This document shows, piece after piece, positions 22,601-33,057 of a stretch of 64,000 nucleotides of DNA. The stretch lies in assembly GCA_017506865.1 (NCBI GenBank), contig JAFCMP010000017.1, forward strand, positions 124,001 to 188,000, written 5' to 3'. The translations under genes and the position numbers were made by a program. Under the pieces are notes generated by a model, which worked only from the letters and a program-made list of their open reading frames with translations, was not told the origin of the DNA and did no database searches. The number at the start of each line of letters is the position of its first letter. Within the stretch, counting starts at the first letter, position 1. The DNA is from Tribonema minus. Taxonomy: Eukaryota > Sar > Xanthophyceae > Tribonematales > Tribonemataceae.

Positions 22601-24022
22601 GGCGGCGGCCTGTTTGGCGGTCTCTTTGGCGGCGGCAGCAGCAGCAGCGCTCCGAAGCCTGCAGCAGCGGCGCCGGCCGCGCAGGCGCCGCCGGCGAAGC
22701 CCTCCAAGTTTGCGCCGCCCAAGCCCGCCGCGACGCCGTCGCCGCCGCCCGCCGCTGCTGCCAAGCCGGCGTTCCGGAAGGCGGGACCGGTCGCGAAGGC
22801 GGCGGCGGCGGCGGCGGAGCCCGTCAAGCCGCTGCCTCCGCAGCCTAAGACTGGCGGGGGGCTGTTTGGGTTCGGCGGCGGCGCGGGGACGGCGCCGCGG
22901 AAGGATCCCGTTGCGACTGCGACGAAGGTGGTTGCGGGCGCGACGGGAACGGCAAAGGTGGGTGTGAGGACATGTGCTGTGCGCTGTGGTTGAGTTGTGT
23001 TGCGGCGCGCGGCACCGGGCGGTGAAGTTGCGGGAATCGCATGCGGCGGTCGCAACGTCGCGTTGGGAGGGCGCACTGACTCCTGAGGCAGATGCCGACC
23101 CCGGGGGCGCAAGTAGAGGCAATCGCCTGTGCCTACTGCGGCGCGAGCAAGACACTCGCGCTGCTTGGACCGGCGCAAGCAACACAGTGGTTGTTCGAGT
23201 CCTTGCAACTTGTTCTATCGGCAGTGCGTGTGGTGGGTAAGCTGTTGAGAGTGCGACAGAGCCTCCTGAGCGCTCGTGACACGGCAACTGAGCACTACTC
23301 CTGCAGGCCGGCCAGCAAAGCCCGTGCCGCTGCCATGTCCCACAAGCGCACGAAATCTGCGCCTGTCGACGTTGATGTGGCAGGTGAATGGGCGGCAAAG
23401 TGGATGGAAGTGGATCAAAGCCGCCACTGCTGGCGTTGGTGTCCATGCATGTTCATGCGGCAGATGAACGTATTACAAGCTGCCACCGTCAGCATCGGTC
23501 AGGCGACGGCGGCAGCTGTCGCGTCGCCTCGGTGGATGCCCAAAGGCCCAGGTTTACTACACTGGCTCTGCACACACGGCGTGCACATGCTCTCTCACGC
23601 AGCGCCCCCCAACTATACATAGATGCCAGCACCTACTTGCTCATTTGCCCCCCCCCCCCCCTCCCCCCCCCCCCCCCCCCCCCCCCCCATTGCAGAGCGC
23701 AACACCAGCCAAGCCGGCCGCAAAGCCATTCGCTGCGCCCAAGCCAGCGCCGACCAAGCCAGCACCAGCAGGGAAGCCGGCGGCGGCGGCATTCGCGTTC
23801 GGGGACAAGCTGGAGGCGGAGTTGTCCGCAAAACTGGGCGCGGGGGGCGTCGAGGCGCTGCGCAAGCGCACGGAGCAGTATGTGCGCGGCGCCATTTCGG
23901 CGCGCGATTACCTGGGGACGCTGCGGCGCGCGGGCATCGACAATGCGATCCCTGACATTGTAGGGGCGCTGCCTGCGGGGTCGCAGCGCTCGGCGCTGTT
24001 CAGCCTGTACTCGACCAGCTGA
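13616..24022 (+). CDS. Plastid-type protein with two NTF2/SnoaL-like domains
   Basis: Exons: 13616-13773, 14264-14554, 14791-14866, 15325-15633, 16737-16781 (least certain), 16904-17002, 18882-19008, 19489-19637, 20850-21113, 22022-22204, 22520-22957, 23696-24022. They total 2466 bases, 821 residues, all in phase. Residues 1-40 are an ER signal peptide (a second Met at residue 11) running into AFTAPS, the red-plastid transit motif. Two homologous NTF2-like repeats follow (about 85-235 and 295-440). Each has LLSDDF, a YLKE helix, PDLQ, DFR(V/I)D(R/P)F, and a last strand ending in MDRSVGN or MDPEV-DGTTGG. Then come ~300 residues of Ala/Pro/Lys repeats with Gly-Leu-Phe patches, and a 75-residue helical C-terminus resembling the tail of ZNF598/Hel2-type proteins. 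Catalytic role unknown. NTF2-like folds bind small hydrophobic ligands or act as enzymes. Confidence 0.85.
15755..15900 (+). repeat. Two copies of the exon-4 end and donor (NTF2-like gene)
   Basis: Segments 15755-15790 and 15840-15900 repeat the exon-4 end (15598-15660, coding EPIMLGLARQ) and the following intron, including GGCACGTCA and the TTGAAGT motif. The true donor GTGGGT is altered in both copies. Confidence 0.7.
17091..17162 (+). repeat. Copy of the KKK exon end and donor (NTF2-like gene)
   Basis: About 70 bases match 16994-17063, covering AAGAAGAAG, the GTC-type donor and the downstream GCTCACTTCAGCTGTGACGC, at a spacing of 97 bases. Confidence 0.8.
18261..18342 (+). repeat. Dispersed repeat, copy 1
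   Basis: Carries GAATCAAAAGATTG, GAGCTCTAGGTG, GGGATGGTTAG and CAAGTGCCTT...CAATAACCG in this order. Related copies lie at 46376-46434 (minus), 49668-49742 and 58676-58720. Confidence 0.75.
18365..18795. repeat. Hairpin modules of ATATAAGAGCGGT / ACCGCTCTTATAT
   Basis: Module A (18365-18434) and module B (18673-18795) each begin with CACGATNTAAGAGCGG and contain several inverted copies of CCGCTCTTAT, so both fold as hairpins. The outer ends are inverted relative to each other, as in a 430-base nonautonomous element, but no target-site duplication is evident. The region between them has no coding capacity. It lies in the intron before exon 7 of the NTF2-like gene. Confidence 0.65.
19094..19160 (+). 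repeat. Copy of the exon-7 end and donor (NTF2-like gene)
   Basis: Repeats 18970-19035, the DP-ARVW-ARAAG codons and the following donor, at ~125 bases spacing and with roughly one change in five bases. The donor GT is lost in the copy (GGCAGGCGCG). Confidence 0.7.
19362..19383 (+). repeat. Copy of the exon-8 acceptor (NTF2-like gene)
   Basis: About 22 bases match the acceptor and first codons of exon 8 (19475-19496; G-TNT). The copied site reads ACGGGGACC where the true acceptor reads ACAGGGACC, so its AG is lost. Confidence 0.65.
20072..20599. mobile_element. hAT-like MITE
   Basis: A 528-base element bounded by perfect ~21-base terminal inverted repeats starting CAGGGGTTGTCACGACTCCT. It is flanked by GTAAGAAG (20064-20071) and GTAAAAAG (20600-20607), an 8-base target duplication with one mismatch. 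A 5'-CAGGG end and 8-bp duplication are hallmarks of hAT transposons. Subterminal zones (20100-20245, 20425-20575) are dense in inverted GACTCCGACTCCGCTCCGG units. There is no transposase frame, so it is nonautonomous. It sits in an intron of the NTF2-like gene without affecting the reading frame. Confidence 0.85.
23648..23688 (+). repeat. Poly(C) polypyrimidine tract before the last exon
   Basis: About 40 C residues with a single T end a few bases before the ATTGCAG acceptor at 23695. This is the longest of several C-only tracts preceding acceptors in the window. Confidence 0.9.
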
Positions 24023-24911
24023 GGCGTGCCACAGGGGAGGGGGTGGTGGGGTGGTAGGGGGTGGGGGTGTGGGGGGGGGTTGCAGGAATGGGTTGTTACG
24101 GGGGGGTTAGGCTCTTGTGGGATAAGATGATGGGGTAGAGTGACACACATATAACTTTATCAAAACACGCCTCTCTAGTCTACAGACTGCGGCAACCTGA
24201 ACAGACTTTTTGAATGAGATAAGATGTAGAAGCTGTCTGGTCAACGCTGTTTTCGGTGCGACTGTTTGCGGTTGAACATACGCCACTGATGCATCCCTGA
24301 TGCAGACACCCCCATTCTGCGCGGTCCCGAAGTTTTGGCTCAAATTTATCACGCAATAGGGTCTGAATATTTATGAGGTGCTGAGCAGCATTGCAACATG
24401 TTTTATGAATGTATGCAGCTGATTGCCATTGCCATTCAAAGTCCTCCAAAGTTTCAAGCGCTCCCATGCAGATGCCGTCTCTTGGCATCAGCATTCCTGT
24501 CCTCATGAGGCGTTGTGGTTTTGTGCTGCTCAGGCAGAAAGGGTGTCTTGCGCCGCTGATTTGAGCCTTGTATTTCTTAGCCCGCATCGGGACTTCAAGT
24601 TGCCCATCGATTGCATCATGTGCGGCTTTTCAGGACAACAGCTGAGTTGGACTTTTAGGGATTTTGAGCTAGGTAAGCTGGCTGTTGTGTGGTCATTGAG
24701 AGGGCACCTGCTTGGTCAAATAGGGTGGTCGTCCACCTAGTTAAATCTTCAGTGACTTTCCAACTTCATCATATACTTGAATTACTGACATGGAAGCAGC
24801 GGCCTCCTCCGCGTAGCCGCGCTTTCGGCGCCTGCAGCAATCTGCTCGCAAAGAGCTGTCCAGCTCATGCGGGACGCCAAAGATCGCTTGTGTCGAGGAC
24901 CGCGCGTCGTC
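24023..24911. other. Tandem intergenic region, NTF2-like / carotenoid oxygenase-like
   Basis: 889 bases between a stop and the next start. A G-rich strip (24040-24125) follows the stop. No exon, RNA gene or repeat was recognised in the rest. It should hold the 3' UTR and the promoter of the downstream gene. Confidence 0.5.
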
Positions 24912-27900
24912 ATGTTTCCAAGGATGCGGACTGCCGCTGTTTACGCAGTTGCAGCTGTGGTAGTCATGCAGCTGCTGCTGCCGACGCAGGCGCTCATACC
25001 ATTGCCAACTGCACTCGGAGGCTCCATGTGCGCACTGGGCAGGAGCAGCGGCCTGGGCCGAGCATATACACGACGCAAGGTGGGTACGTCAGCCAGAGGT
25101 GCATCACGATTGCTTGGTGACAGAGTCTCTTGTCGCCTGCAGTCATTCAGGGAATGTCTCACGGTACATCGAATACGAGAGAGTAAGAGCCATTCGCACA
25201 TATGGCCTAGAAGTAAAGAGAGACAACTTGAACTTTCAAAGTGAACGCAACTTCTGCGTGCGCCAAGAGATGTACGGTAGGATGCACGGTTGCCGACAGA
25301 TCAACTCGGGTATGCAGACGTCAGAGTGGCAGAAGTGCTGTGGCTCAGTGCCGGTACATTCTTGCGACTGTGGTACCACCTGCCTGATTCTCAGTCCATA
25401 TACAAACCTGCCCCATACCCAACCGGCAGCACGTCTGTAGCATGGCGTACGACGAGGAGGCGTACAAGGGGTGCTTTGACAACGCTGCGCAGGAATGGTT
25501 CGGCGAGCTGAAGCCCACCAGCGGAGCATTCCCGGAGGATCTGGAGGGAACGTTCTTTGCCAACGGCCCAGGGAAGTTCCAAATCAACGGGCAGAGGTTC
25601 AAGGTGAGATGTGTGCACTACCGTTGCCGCATTGAATGTGATTGTTCATCAAACAGACGTCCTCTGCTTGACAGATGAGATCCCTGCGTGCTGACACAGG
25701 GTCGCTTCTTCTCCTGCGGACGTAGCTTCTGCGAGTATTTCACCATCGCTTTACGGCATTGCGCACATCGTTATCGTTGTTGTTGATGTACATGACATGG
25801 GCATGTCGCTGTTACGTACTGGCCACTGCGCTCGACAATGCATGCGCGACGCGCCGCATGCGGTGCGCCACACGAGGACAGTCGCCGTTGCGTATGGGCG
25901 TCATGGTGTGCGCCTCGTTGCCCTTCAAAGTTGAAGTTCAACATGCCCCTTTGAGCGCAACCGCCGCCGCCAACGCCAACGCTGCAAGCACGACACCTCC
26001 CCTCATCTCCTTTTCAAGTTAAAACGTATGCATCAAGTAGGCCGCGTAATGAGCTGTGCGGCCGTGCCGGCTCTCACAGCACCACAAAAAACGCTTACGT
26101 TCTGTGCACTCGCGCAGAACCCCTTCGAGGGGGATGGCATGGTGAGCGCTGTCACGTTCGCCGAGGGGGGCGGGCGCGCGCACTTCCGCAACCGCTTCGT
26201 CCGCACCAAGGGGCTCGCCAAGGAGGAGGCGGCGGGGAAGGTGCTGCGCGCCAACAACAGGTGCGGCCGCCACTTCGATTCAAATGAGCAGCAGCGCTCA
26301 GGTGGTGTGCTCGATGCAGCGTGCCACTGGGGATCCACGGCGTCAGGGCGCGAGCGGGGAGGTTGCTGAGTATCATCGGTGCTGCGGGTCGGCCACGAAT
26401 GCCGGCAGGCGTGCGCTATGCGCGGCCGTCGCTGCGTGCCACGACCGCGCTGCTGTCGCGGGAAAGCTGCGCAGCGCTCGCCGGGGCGCGCATGCATGTG
26501 CTGTTTACGTCGTTGAAGTTCTGATGATGACAGCGCACCGCCGCGGGCCCTGTGATCTGCTCTAAAGCTGCGCGCCTCATGAGATGCTTGTGGCTTTTCA
26601 GGACACAGGCCATGTGAGTCACGTTGATCTGTCCCTTGCGCCGGAAGCACCACGCTCCGACCGCAGCACACGCCATCCGCGACTCCCCCTGCATATACAC
26701 AACATGCGCATGACGGTGCCACAGAACTGCATTAAAATTGAGCATTGAAGTTGCCCTAACCCACCGCTCCGTTGCAGGCAGCCGATGGGGTACTGCGCGG
26801 CGTGGGCGGGGAGCCTGCTGGACAGGCGAAGGAACTTTGCCAACCGCGGCGTGCTGTACTGGGGGCGTCTGTGCCTGGCCATGTGGGATGGGGGGCTGCC
26901 CTGGAAGATAGACCCCAAGAACCTGGAGACGTACTTCCAGGACGACGTCAAGGGGTACCTGCGGAAAGGGGTGAGTGAGTGAGTGAGTGAGTGAGTGAGT
27001 TGTTATGGAAGATAGATCCCAAGAACCTAGAGACGTACTTCCAGGACGACGTCAAGGGGTACCTGCGGAAGGGGGTGAGTGAGTGAGTTGAGGTTGGGGT
27101 GAAGCAGCCAGTGCGCAATGTAGGGTATGATAGGGTATGTCTCCATGCACAGGCTTTGAAGGACACCTGAAGGGGTACCTGCGGAAGGGGGCGAGTGAGT
27201 GAGCGAGTGAGTTGAAGTTGGGGTCGAGCAATTAGAACCGATGCGCCACGTAGGGCATATTCCTATACACAAGCCGCATCGTGAGTTGAAGTGAGTTCGA
27301 GCAACCAAAAGCGATGCACCATGTAGGGCATGTATCTGTGCACCGGCCGTATCGAGAGGTACAAGTGGAATATAATAAAAGTACATGTATTACGCGGAGT
27401 GCAGTACAACTGCGGTACAAGCGTAGTACGGGACTGCGCGTGCTTCTGAAGGGGCGCTGCGCGGGACACTTGCTGCGCGGGAAACTTGCGCACAACGTGC
27501 AGGGTGAGATTTTGTACGAGGGTGAGTGAGATTTGATACGAGCACACAGCGGCAGTGGGTGAGGATGGCGCTTGTGGCTCAGCGCCAGGGCTAGGGCTAG
27601 GGTTTGGACCGGATTTTTGGGCAACAGTTGCGCATGCGCGCGCACTGCCGCGTGGTCTCATGTGCCAGCGCACCATGCACTTTCGCTTTCATTCACAAGC
27701 TGAAATCTGCACATGTTCACACGCATTGCCACGCAACCGAGACCTCTTGTGCTTTCCGTTCACAAGCCATGATCTGAGATGTACACTTGCATTGCCACGC
27801 AATCAAGCCCTCACCTGCATCGCTGTCGGTGGCCGGTGACGAAAGGCGCGGCGACGCCATAGCATGCAGGCTTTGAGCACAATAGCGATTTTCCCGCGCC

Positions 27901-30900
27901 ATCAGCTGCACCTTCACAGTTTCACTTGAGCCTGAAGAAGCCCCCTCCCCCCCTCACACTCTCATTCCAACACTTCGTTGTGGGGCGTGTTCCCCTCGCA
28001 TGCGCACACGCTCACAGGACAAGAGGGGAGAGACCATGTCATCGCGCATGTCATCGCGCTCGTGTGACTGCGTCTATACTCTTGAGCTTACCCCCCCCCC
28101 CTCCTCACATCACCTCAAACCCTCACCTAACTTAACTCGTGTTACTGGAGCCTGACCCCCCCCCCCCCTTCCCTCCAATCAAAACCGCAGGACAAGGGGG
28201 GCGAGACCATGGCGTCGCGCGCGCGCGTGGACGGCGCCAACAACCGCCTCGTCATCTTTGGCTACGACGGCGCGGCCAAGGTGTGCGTGCGCGAGTTCAA
28301 CGACAAGCTGCAGTGCGGCCGCATCCGCGAGGACGCGCTCCCCGGCGGGCCCGCGCTCATCAGCGACTTTGCCATCACCGAGAGGTGAGCTGGGGGGTAA
28401 GGGGGGGGGGGGGTGATGAGTGGAAGTTCTCGCGCAGCTCCACTGGTATGCTGGTTTTGTGATGATGAAGCTCGAGTTTCGACGTGTGTGCTCAACGAGC
28501 TCGACGACAAGCTGCAGTGCGGCCGCATCCGCGAGGACGCGCTCCCCGGTGGGCCCGCGCTCATCAGCGACTTTGCCATCACCGAGAGGTGAGGTCGGGC
28601 TGGTTACACAAGTTTGAGAGGTGCAGTGCATGTAATGACCAGCAGGCACACATGCGACCAAGGAAGGCGAGAGGCGTGGGCAAGATCAAGCCGCGCCTTT
28701 TCATTTCACGCTGCGGGGCGGGCTCGCGCTCATCAGCGACCTTTGCCATCACCGAGAGGTGAGCTGGGGGGTAGGAATAGGGCAAGTCGAGCAGAAGCGC
28801 TGCCGGGTGCAGGCTTTGAGACACGCAGTGACTGCAGCGCTGCTGCGAGGTGAGCGGCAGCGCTGCGTGCTGCTGCGGCGGCAGCGGTGCGTGTTCTGCA
28901 GCGCCGCCCCGTGTGCACTTTCCACAGAACGCGCACGCGTTTTCAATGGTGTACCCCGTGTGAACTGCGCAGGTACTACGTGTGCATTCTCCGCGCCCAA
29001 CGCTAGATTGCGCCTGCTGGCTACAGTACACGAGCCGCAGAACCCCCTTAGCTCTGTACTCCGTGTGAATGTGAACTGCACAAGTACCACGTGTTCACTG
29101 TGCCCAAGGTCAAGCTGGACTGCGCCTGCTGGCTACATGGTACACACCATGCAGAACTTGTCAAACTCTGTACTCCGTGTGAACTGCGCAGGTACTACGT
29201 GTTCTATACTTCAAGAGCCGCAAAACCCCTCAAACATTGTACTCCGCGTGAACTGCGCAGGTACTACGTGTTCTCCGTGCCCAAGGTGACGCTCGACAAG
29301 CTGCCCTACACGCTGGGGCTCAAGGGTCTGGATGAAGCACTGGCGCAGCCGAGCGATGCTCCCACTAGCATTGTCCTCATCCCACGGTCCGCCGACACGA
29401 AGCTGGTGAGTCACACACATTTCCCATTTGAAGTTCATTTGAAGTTGAAGTTGGTCGAGCGATGCTCTCACCAGCATCGTCCTGGTTGGTAATTGTCTAG
29501 AGGCGCCACATGTCGGTGAGCGATCTCTCATGATCATCTATAGTTTTGCTGATGAGAAGCACATGAGCACTTACTTCTACAGTGCATGTAAGTAGTGCAA
29601 CTTCGACCAGAAGTTTAGATTTGAAGTAGCAGTGGACCTGCAGCTGGGATTTGTGAGAACATCAGATTGAAGTTGACAGTATGAGGAGACGTGCACGCAG
29701 GTGAGCCATGGCCCCGCCACCATCACATCGCACAGCTCCGCTGGGAGCAGCTTTTGTCTTGTGCTACTTGTCATCGCATTACGTTGATCGAATGCGCAGG
29801 TCAAGTGGCAGTCGGCGCTGCAAACGCGGATGGCTTCGCTGCTGCATGTGCTCATAGCGCCCGAGCAGCGCGCGCGCGAACCTGAATATGGCGCCTCTCC
29901 CTCGCAAAGCGCCAACTCTACACCCAGTGTCGGCTCGCTCGCAGCCAAGGCTTGCATCACTCCTGCGCTCCAGGTGTCGTTGCGGTATACTTCCTCAGGG
30001 TAGTGCCACTGCCCCTGAACGCCTCTCTGAGTGACCACGCTACATAGGCAAACCTCCTGCCCCGCCTTTGCGCGGAGCGCTGCCACTCAATCCCCCCCCC
30101 TCCCCCCCCCCGCGCGCAGCGCCCCATCACCATCCCCGCAGACCCGCACATCTGCTGGGGCATCGCCAACGCCTTTGATGGCGACGACGACACCGTCGTC
30201 ATAGACATGGTGCGCATGGACCCGCTGCACCTCGGCGCCGCGGCCGCGCGCGCCGGCGCCGCCCCCGGCATCAGCGGCGACAGCGGCGCCTTCTCGTACG
30301 CCGCCGCGGTGCCGCCGCGGCGGCTCGTGCGCTACACGGTGCCGGTGGGCGACGGTGCAGCGGCGGTGCAGCAGCGCGAGCTATGCGCGCGGCACTGCGA
30401 CTACGCGACGGTGGCGGCGCGCGACGGCGCGCGGCGGCACCGCTACGTGTACTGCGGCGTCGGCGCGGACGCGGCGGGCGGGTGAGGTGGCGCTGCGCGC
30501 ATGCAGTCGGTCTTGCGTGTGCGCACTTCAACAAGTGCTGCTGAGCACGCTCCTCTCGTGAAAGCACGCTGATGTACACACACTGCCACGCGACAGCGCA
30601 TGCATGCGCGCCGTGACCGTGGCGGTAGGTCGGGCATTGCGGCGGTCGCAACGCACATGCGTGCGCCGCAGGGCCCGATATTGCACTTGCGTGCGGCGCG
30701 ACGCGACGCCAGTGCTGAGTGCCGGAGCACGCGCGTGGGCGGCCTGCATGCGCGCCGCTCTGTCACCACTCTCCTGATGCATGTAAGGAGCCACTGCTTT
30801 ACATCAGGTCCAGAAAGGTATGCCTCTTGCGTAATGCGGACGCTGACGTCCATGCTGATTTATTGGCGTCAGCGTGGCTGCGCGCACCGTGTCTACGCCA

Positions 30901-31669
30901 GCTCACCGCACGCGCGCACTCCGCGTCCGCCGCCGCGCCGCAGGCCGTCGCCGATACAGGGCGTCTGCAGCGTGGACACGGAGACGGGCGCGGAGAGCGT
31001 GTGGATGGCGGGCGAAAAAGAATTCCTGGGAGCCATATCACACGCGCCCGCGCGCGACGGCGACGAGGCGCATGGGGGGTACGTCATTGGCATTCTGACG
31101 GACGGGTTGGCCAGGAGCAGCGAGCTCGTGGTGCTGAGGGCGCTGGACATTGCGGCGGGGCCCGTATGCAGGTACGACGGTGTATTCTTCATATACTGTT
31201 GTTGGCATAGCCATGCAGGTGACAACGTGTATACTTGCATATACTTTGATTAGTAACGTGCATGTACATGTCTGAACGTGTTTTCGTTGTCGCTTACTAG
31301 GGCGCAAAAGCGCTCAGATTGGTGCGTATGTCAAGCTTGCTACTAGAATCTTCATGTACCGTTGTGGTGACAAAGTGTCTCAGTGCTCATTGACGATCAT
31401 TCCCAATTACTTCGCCAAAACGACATCTCCTCATACGCGCAACCACTCTCGCGCCCCTGCGCATGCGTGCTGCTGGCGCTCTCCTCAGGGCGCCGATCAA
31501 CGGCAACATACCCCCCTCATTCGGGGCGTGGTTCACCCCCGGTGCAGCGGCGGCTTGGTCGCCGGAGGCTCTAGACAAGAGCTTCGCGCTGGCAAATCTC
31601 TTCAAGCGCAAGGGCTGGAACGAGGCCAAGAGCGAGTTCTCAAGCCTGGGAATGAATATGCTGGACTAG
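24912..31669 (+). CDS. Carotenoid cleavage oxygenase-like protein lacking iron histidines
   Basis: Exons: 24912-25079, 25430-25603, 26118-26260, 26778-26970, 28191-28384, 29261-29405, 30120-30481, 30944-31171, 31489-31669. They total 1788 bases, 595 residues, no stops, all phases matching. Residues 1-30 are a signal peptide (hydrophobic to TQALIP), fitting ER or complex-plastid entry; an in-frame ATG at 24867 is an alternative start. The seven-bladed CCD/RPE65 fold is recognisable: LEGTFFANGPGKF, NPFEGDGM, LYWGRLCLAMWDGGLP, DFAITE, NAFDGDDD and HRYVY. At the four Fe(II)-ligand positions the flanks are kept but His is replaced: R236 (in MASRARVD), S284 (SDFAIT), G353 (CWGIANA), G548 (PPSFGAWF). 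Oxygenase chemistry is therefore unlikely; carotenoid binding or another role is possible. Introns after exons 4 and 5 contain several splice-site copies. Confidence 0.92.
27001..27230 (+). repeat. Copies of the exon-4 end and donor (CCD-like gene)
   Basis: 27001-27090 repeats the last ~70 coding bases of exon 4 (WKIDPKNLETYFQDDVKGYL) with the GTGAGTGAGTGAG donor. 27165-27215 is a shorter copy (KGYLRKG), and the sequence following each (GAGTTGAGGTTGGGG, GTAGGG) repeats to about 27350. The first copy is open in the same frame and keeps a usable donor. Confidence 0.85.
28493..28600 (+). repeat. Second copy of the exon-5 end and donor (CCD-like gene)
   Basis: About 90 bases nearly identical to the exon-5 end (28295-28390), coding DDKLQCGRIREDALPG through ITER, with an intact AG|GTGAGG donor. 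The upstream edge departs from the exon at the VREF codons. Confidence 0.85.
28708..28775 (+). repeat. Third copy of the exon-5 donor (CCD-like gene)
   Basis: Repeats the LISDFAITER codons and the donor GTGAGCTGGGGGGTA; one inserted C breaks the reading frame. Confidence 0.8.
28958..29215 (+). repeat. Three upstream copies of the exon-6 acceptor (CCD-like gene)
   Basis: GTGAACTGCGCAGGTACTAC occurs near 28960, 29071 (diverged) and 29180 before the true acceptor at 29260. The period is about 80-110 bases. The copies extend into RYYVFSVPKV codons and share the upstream GTACTCCGTG and CCGCAGAACCC blocks. Confidence 0.85.
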
Positions 31670-33057
31670 ACGCCCACATATTCATGTGTCGTTGCAAAGC
31701 GCTACATATGGGCGCATAGACGCTGCGCTGCGTGCGATTCAGCATGGCGCCGCATGTGCGCAGTCATGGCGACACTGTCGTTACGCCAGGCGATGTGGCC
31801 ATGGGCGTGGTGACGATCAGTTGCTGCATCCATGCTCAGCAGAGCGTCTCGAAGTGGCTGCGCTGAGGTATACTTCTAAGTGCCAAGTTGTCTCGTCGAC
31901 GGATGCACACAGGCACGCACATGCCTTCAGGATTACACACATTCACATTATCATCACACCATCAATCACATGATGCCCGATATGGCACACATATGACCAT
32001 GCAATCTGGTCGGCTTGCTTGCTGCCTGCCGCTGCAAATATGTGGTGCACCCCGTGAAGACAGTGTCTTGAGATTTGGAGAACCACGCAGCACATGTATG
32101 ATCGTAGATGCCAGAACAACTGGGACTGTGGGTGCAACGAACGTATACTTACCAACAACCTGACTCTCCTCACATGAACAGCGGCACTTTAAACAGTAAT
32201 TATTGATGGAGGATGCATGCCGTCGCCGTCGCTGTGCAGCACAGCAGCGCTCAGCAACACCACAAGCTCGCATTCTGCAGGCGTCAGCGACATCACTATT
32301 GAAACTCGCACCATGGTCCCCTTCGCGCAAGGGCTCGCACCGGTGTACAATCCTTAAGCAGCCCTCACATCAGGTTGCATGCTTGACGCAGCGCGCTGCA
32401 TGACCTCTCACCACCGCCTTGCCCCCCCACCCCCTTCTGGCTACTTCCACAGCTCGTCGCCCCCCCCATACGAATACTGTGTGTGGTGAGCGCGTGCTCA
32501 GTGCCGTAGCGCACCCGGCATCGCACTCTCTGATGCTCAAGCTGCAGCCGTGTAGGGGCGTGCTCTGCGTCGTGGCGTGCGCGCGTTGTATCGCTGTGCA
32601 GCACATGCGCCAGCGATCGCGCGTGCGTCACTGTGGATGATGCGCCATCACTGGTGCTCGCGACTGGCGTGAGGCTGCTTGTGGATTTCTCGCGCCACCT
32701 GTCGATGGCACCGCACCTTTGCCGCACCGGCAACTATCAGTGCACTGCTGCTGCGCTGTGTGTGCTGCTGTGAGCACTGTGGCTGGCCGCTGGATGCTGG
32801 GCAGCAGCGGCAGAAACGTGGCAAGCGTTCATGCATGCAGCGCGCGGCAGCTGCTCCAGATGTTGGATGGGCACTGGCGCTTTGAGCGCGCTGCCCCGCT
32901 GCTGCCGCTGCTGCTGCTGCTGCTTCACACTACTGCCGCTGCCGCCGTTGCTGCTGCTGCACACTGCTGCCGCTGCCACCGCTGCTGCTGCTGCACGCTG
33001 CTGTTGCTGCTGCTGCGCGCATCCGGCGCTACATGACGCTGCTGTAGCGCCGACGCG
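31670..33057. other. Convergent intergenic region, CCD-like / LTO1
   Basis: 1.39 kb between two 3' ends. It contains an imperfect CTG/GCC-rich stretch at 32885-33020. No gene or RNA could be supported in it. Confidence 0.55.
32885..33020. repeat. CTG/CCG-rich microsatellite
   Basis: Interrupted CTGCTG and CCGCTG units over ~135 bases just downstream of the LTO1 stop. Its open frames are low-complexity Leu/Cys or Ala runs and are taken as chance. Confidence 0.75.

Noticed and set aside
21980..23446. A 488-codon minus-strand open frame opposite the AKP-rich exons
   Set aside because: It spans several introns and lies antisense to in-phase exons. Its Arg/Ser/His-rich content is the expected shadow of GC-rich Ala/Pro/Lys codons.
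25436..25442. Start of the CCD-like protein at the exon-2 ATG (MAYDEE)
   Set aside because: Possible, but an in-phase upstream exon with a clear signal peptide and good splice sites joins to it, so the longer form is preferred.
28493..28600. Second exon-5 copy as a genuine constitutive exon
   Set aside because: Including it would repeat the SDFAITER strand and no acceptor precedes it; the exon 5 to 6 junction is already in phase without it.
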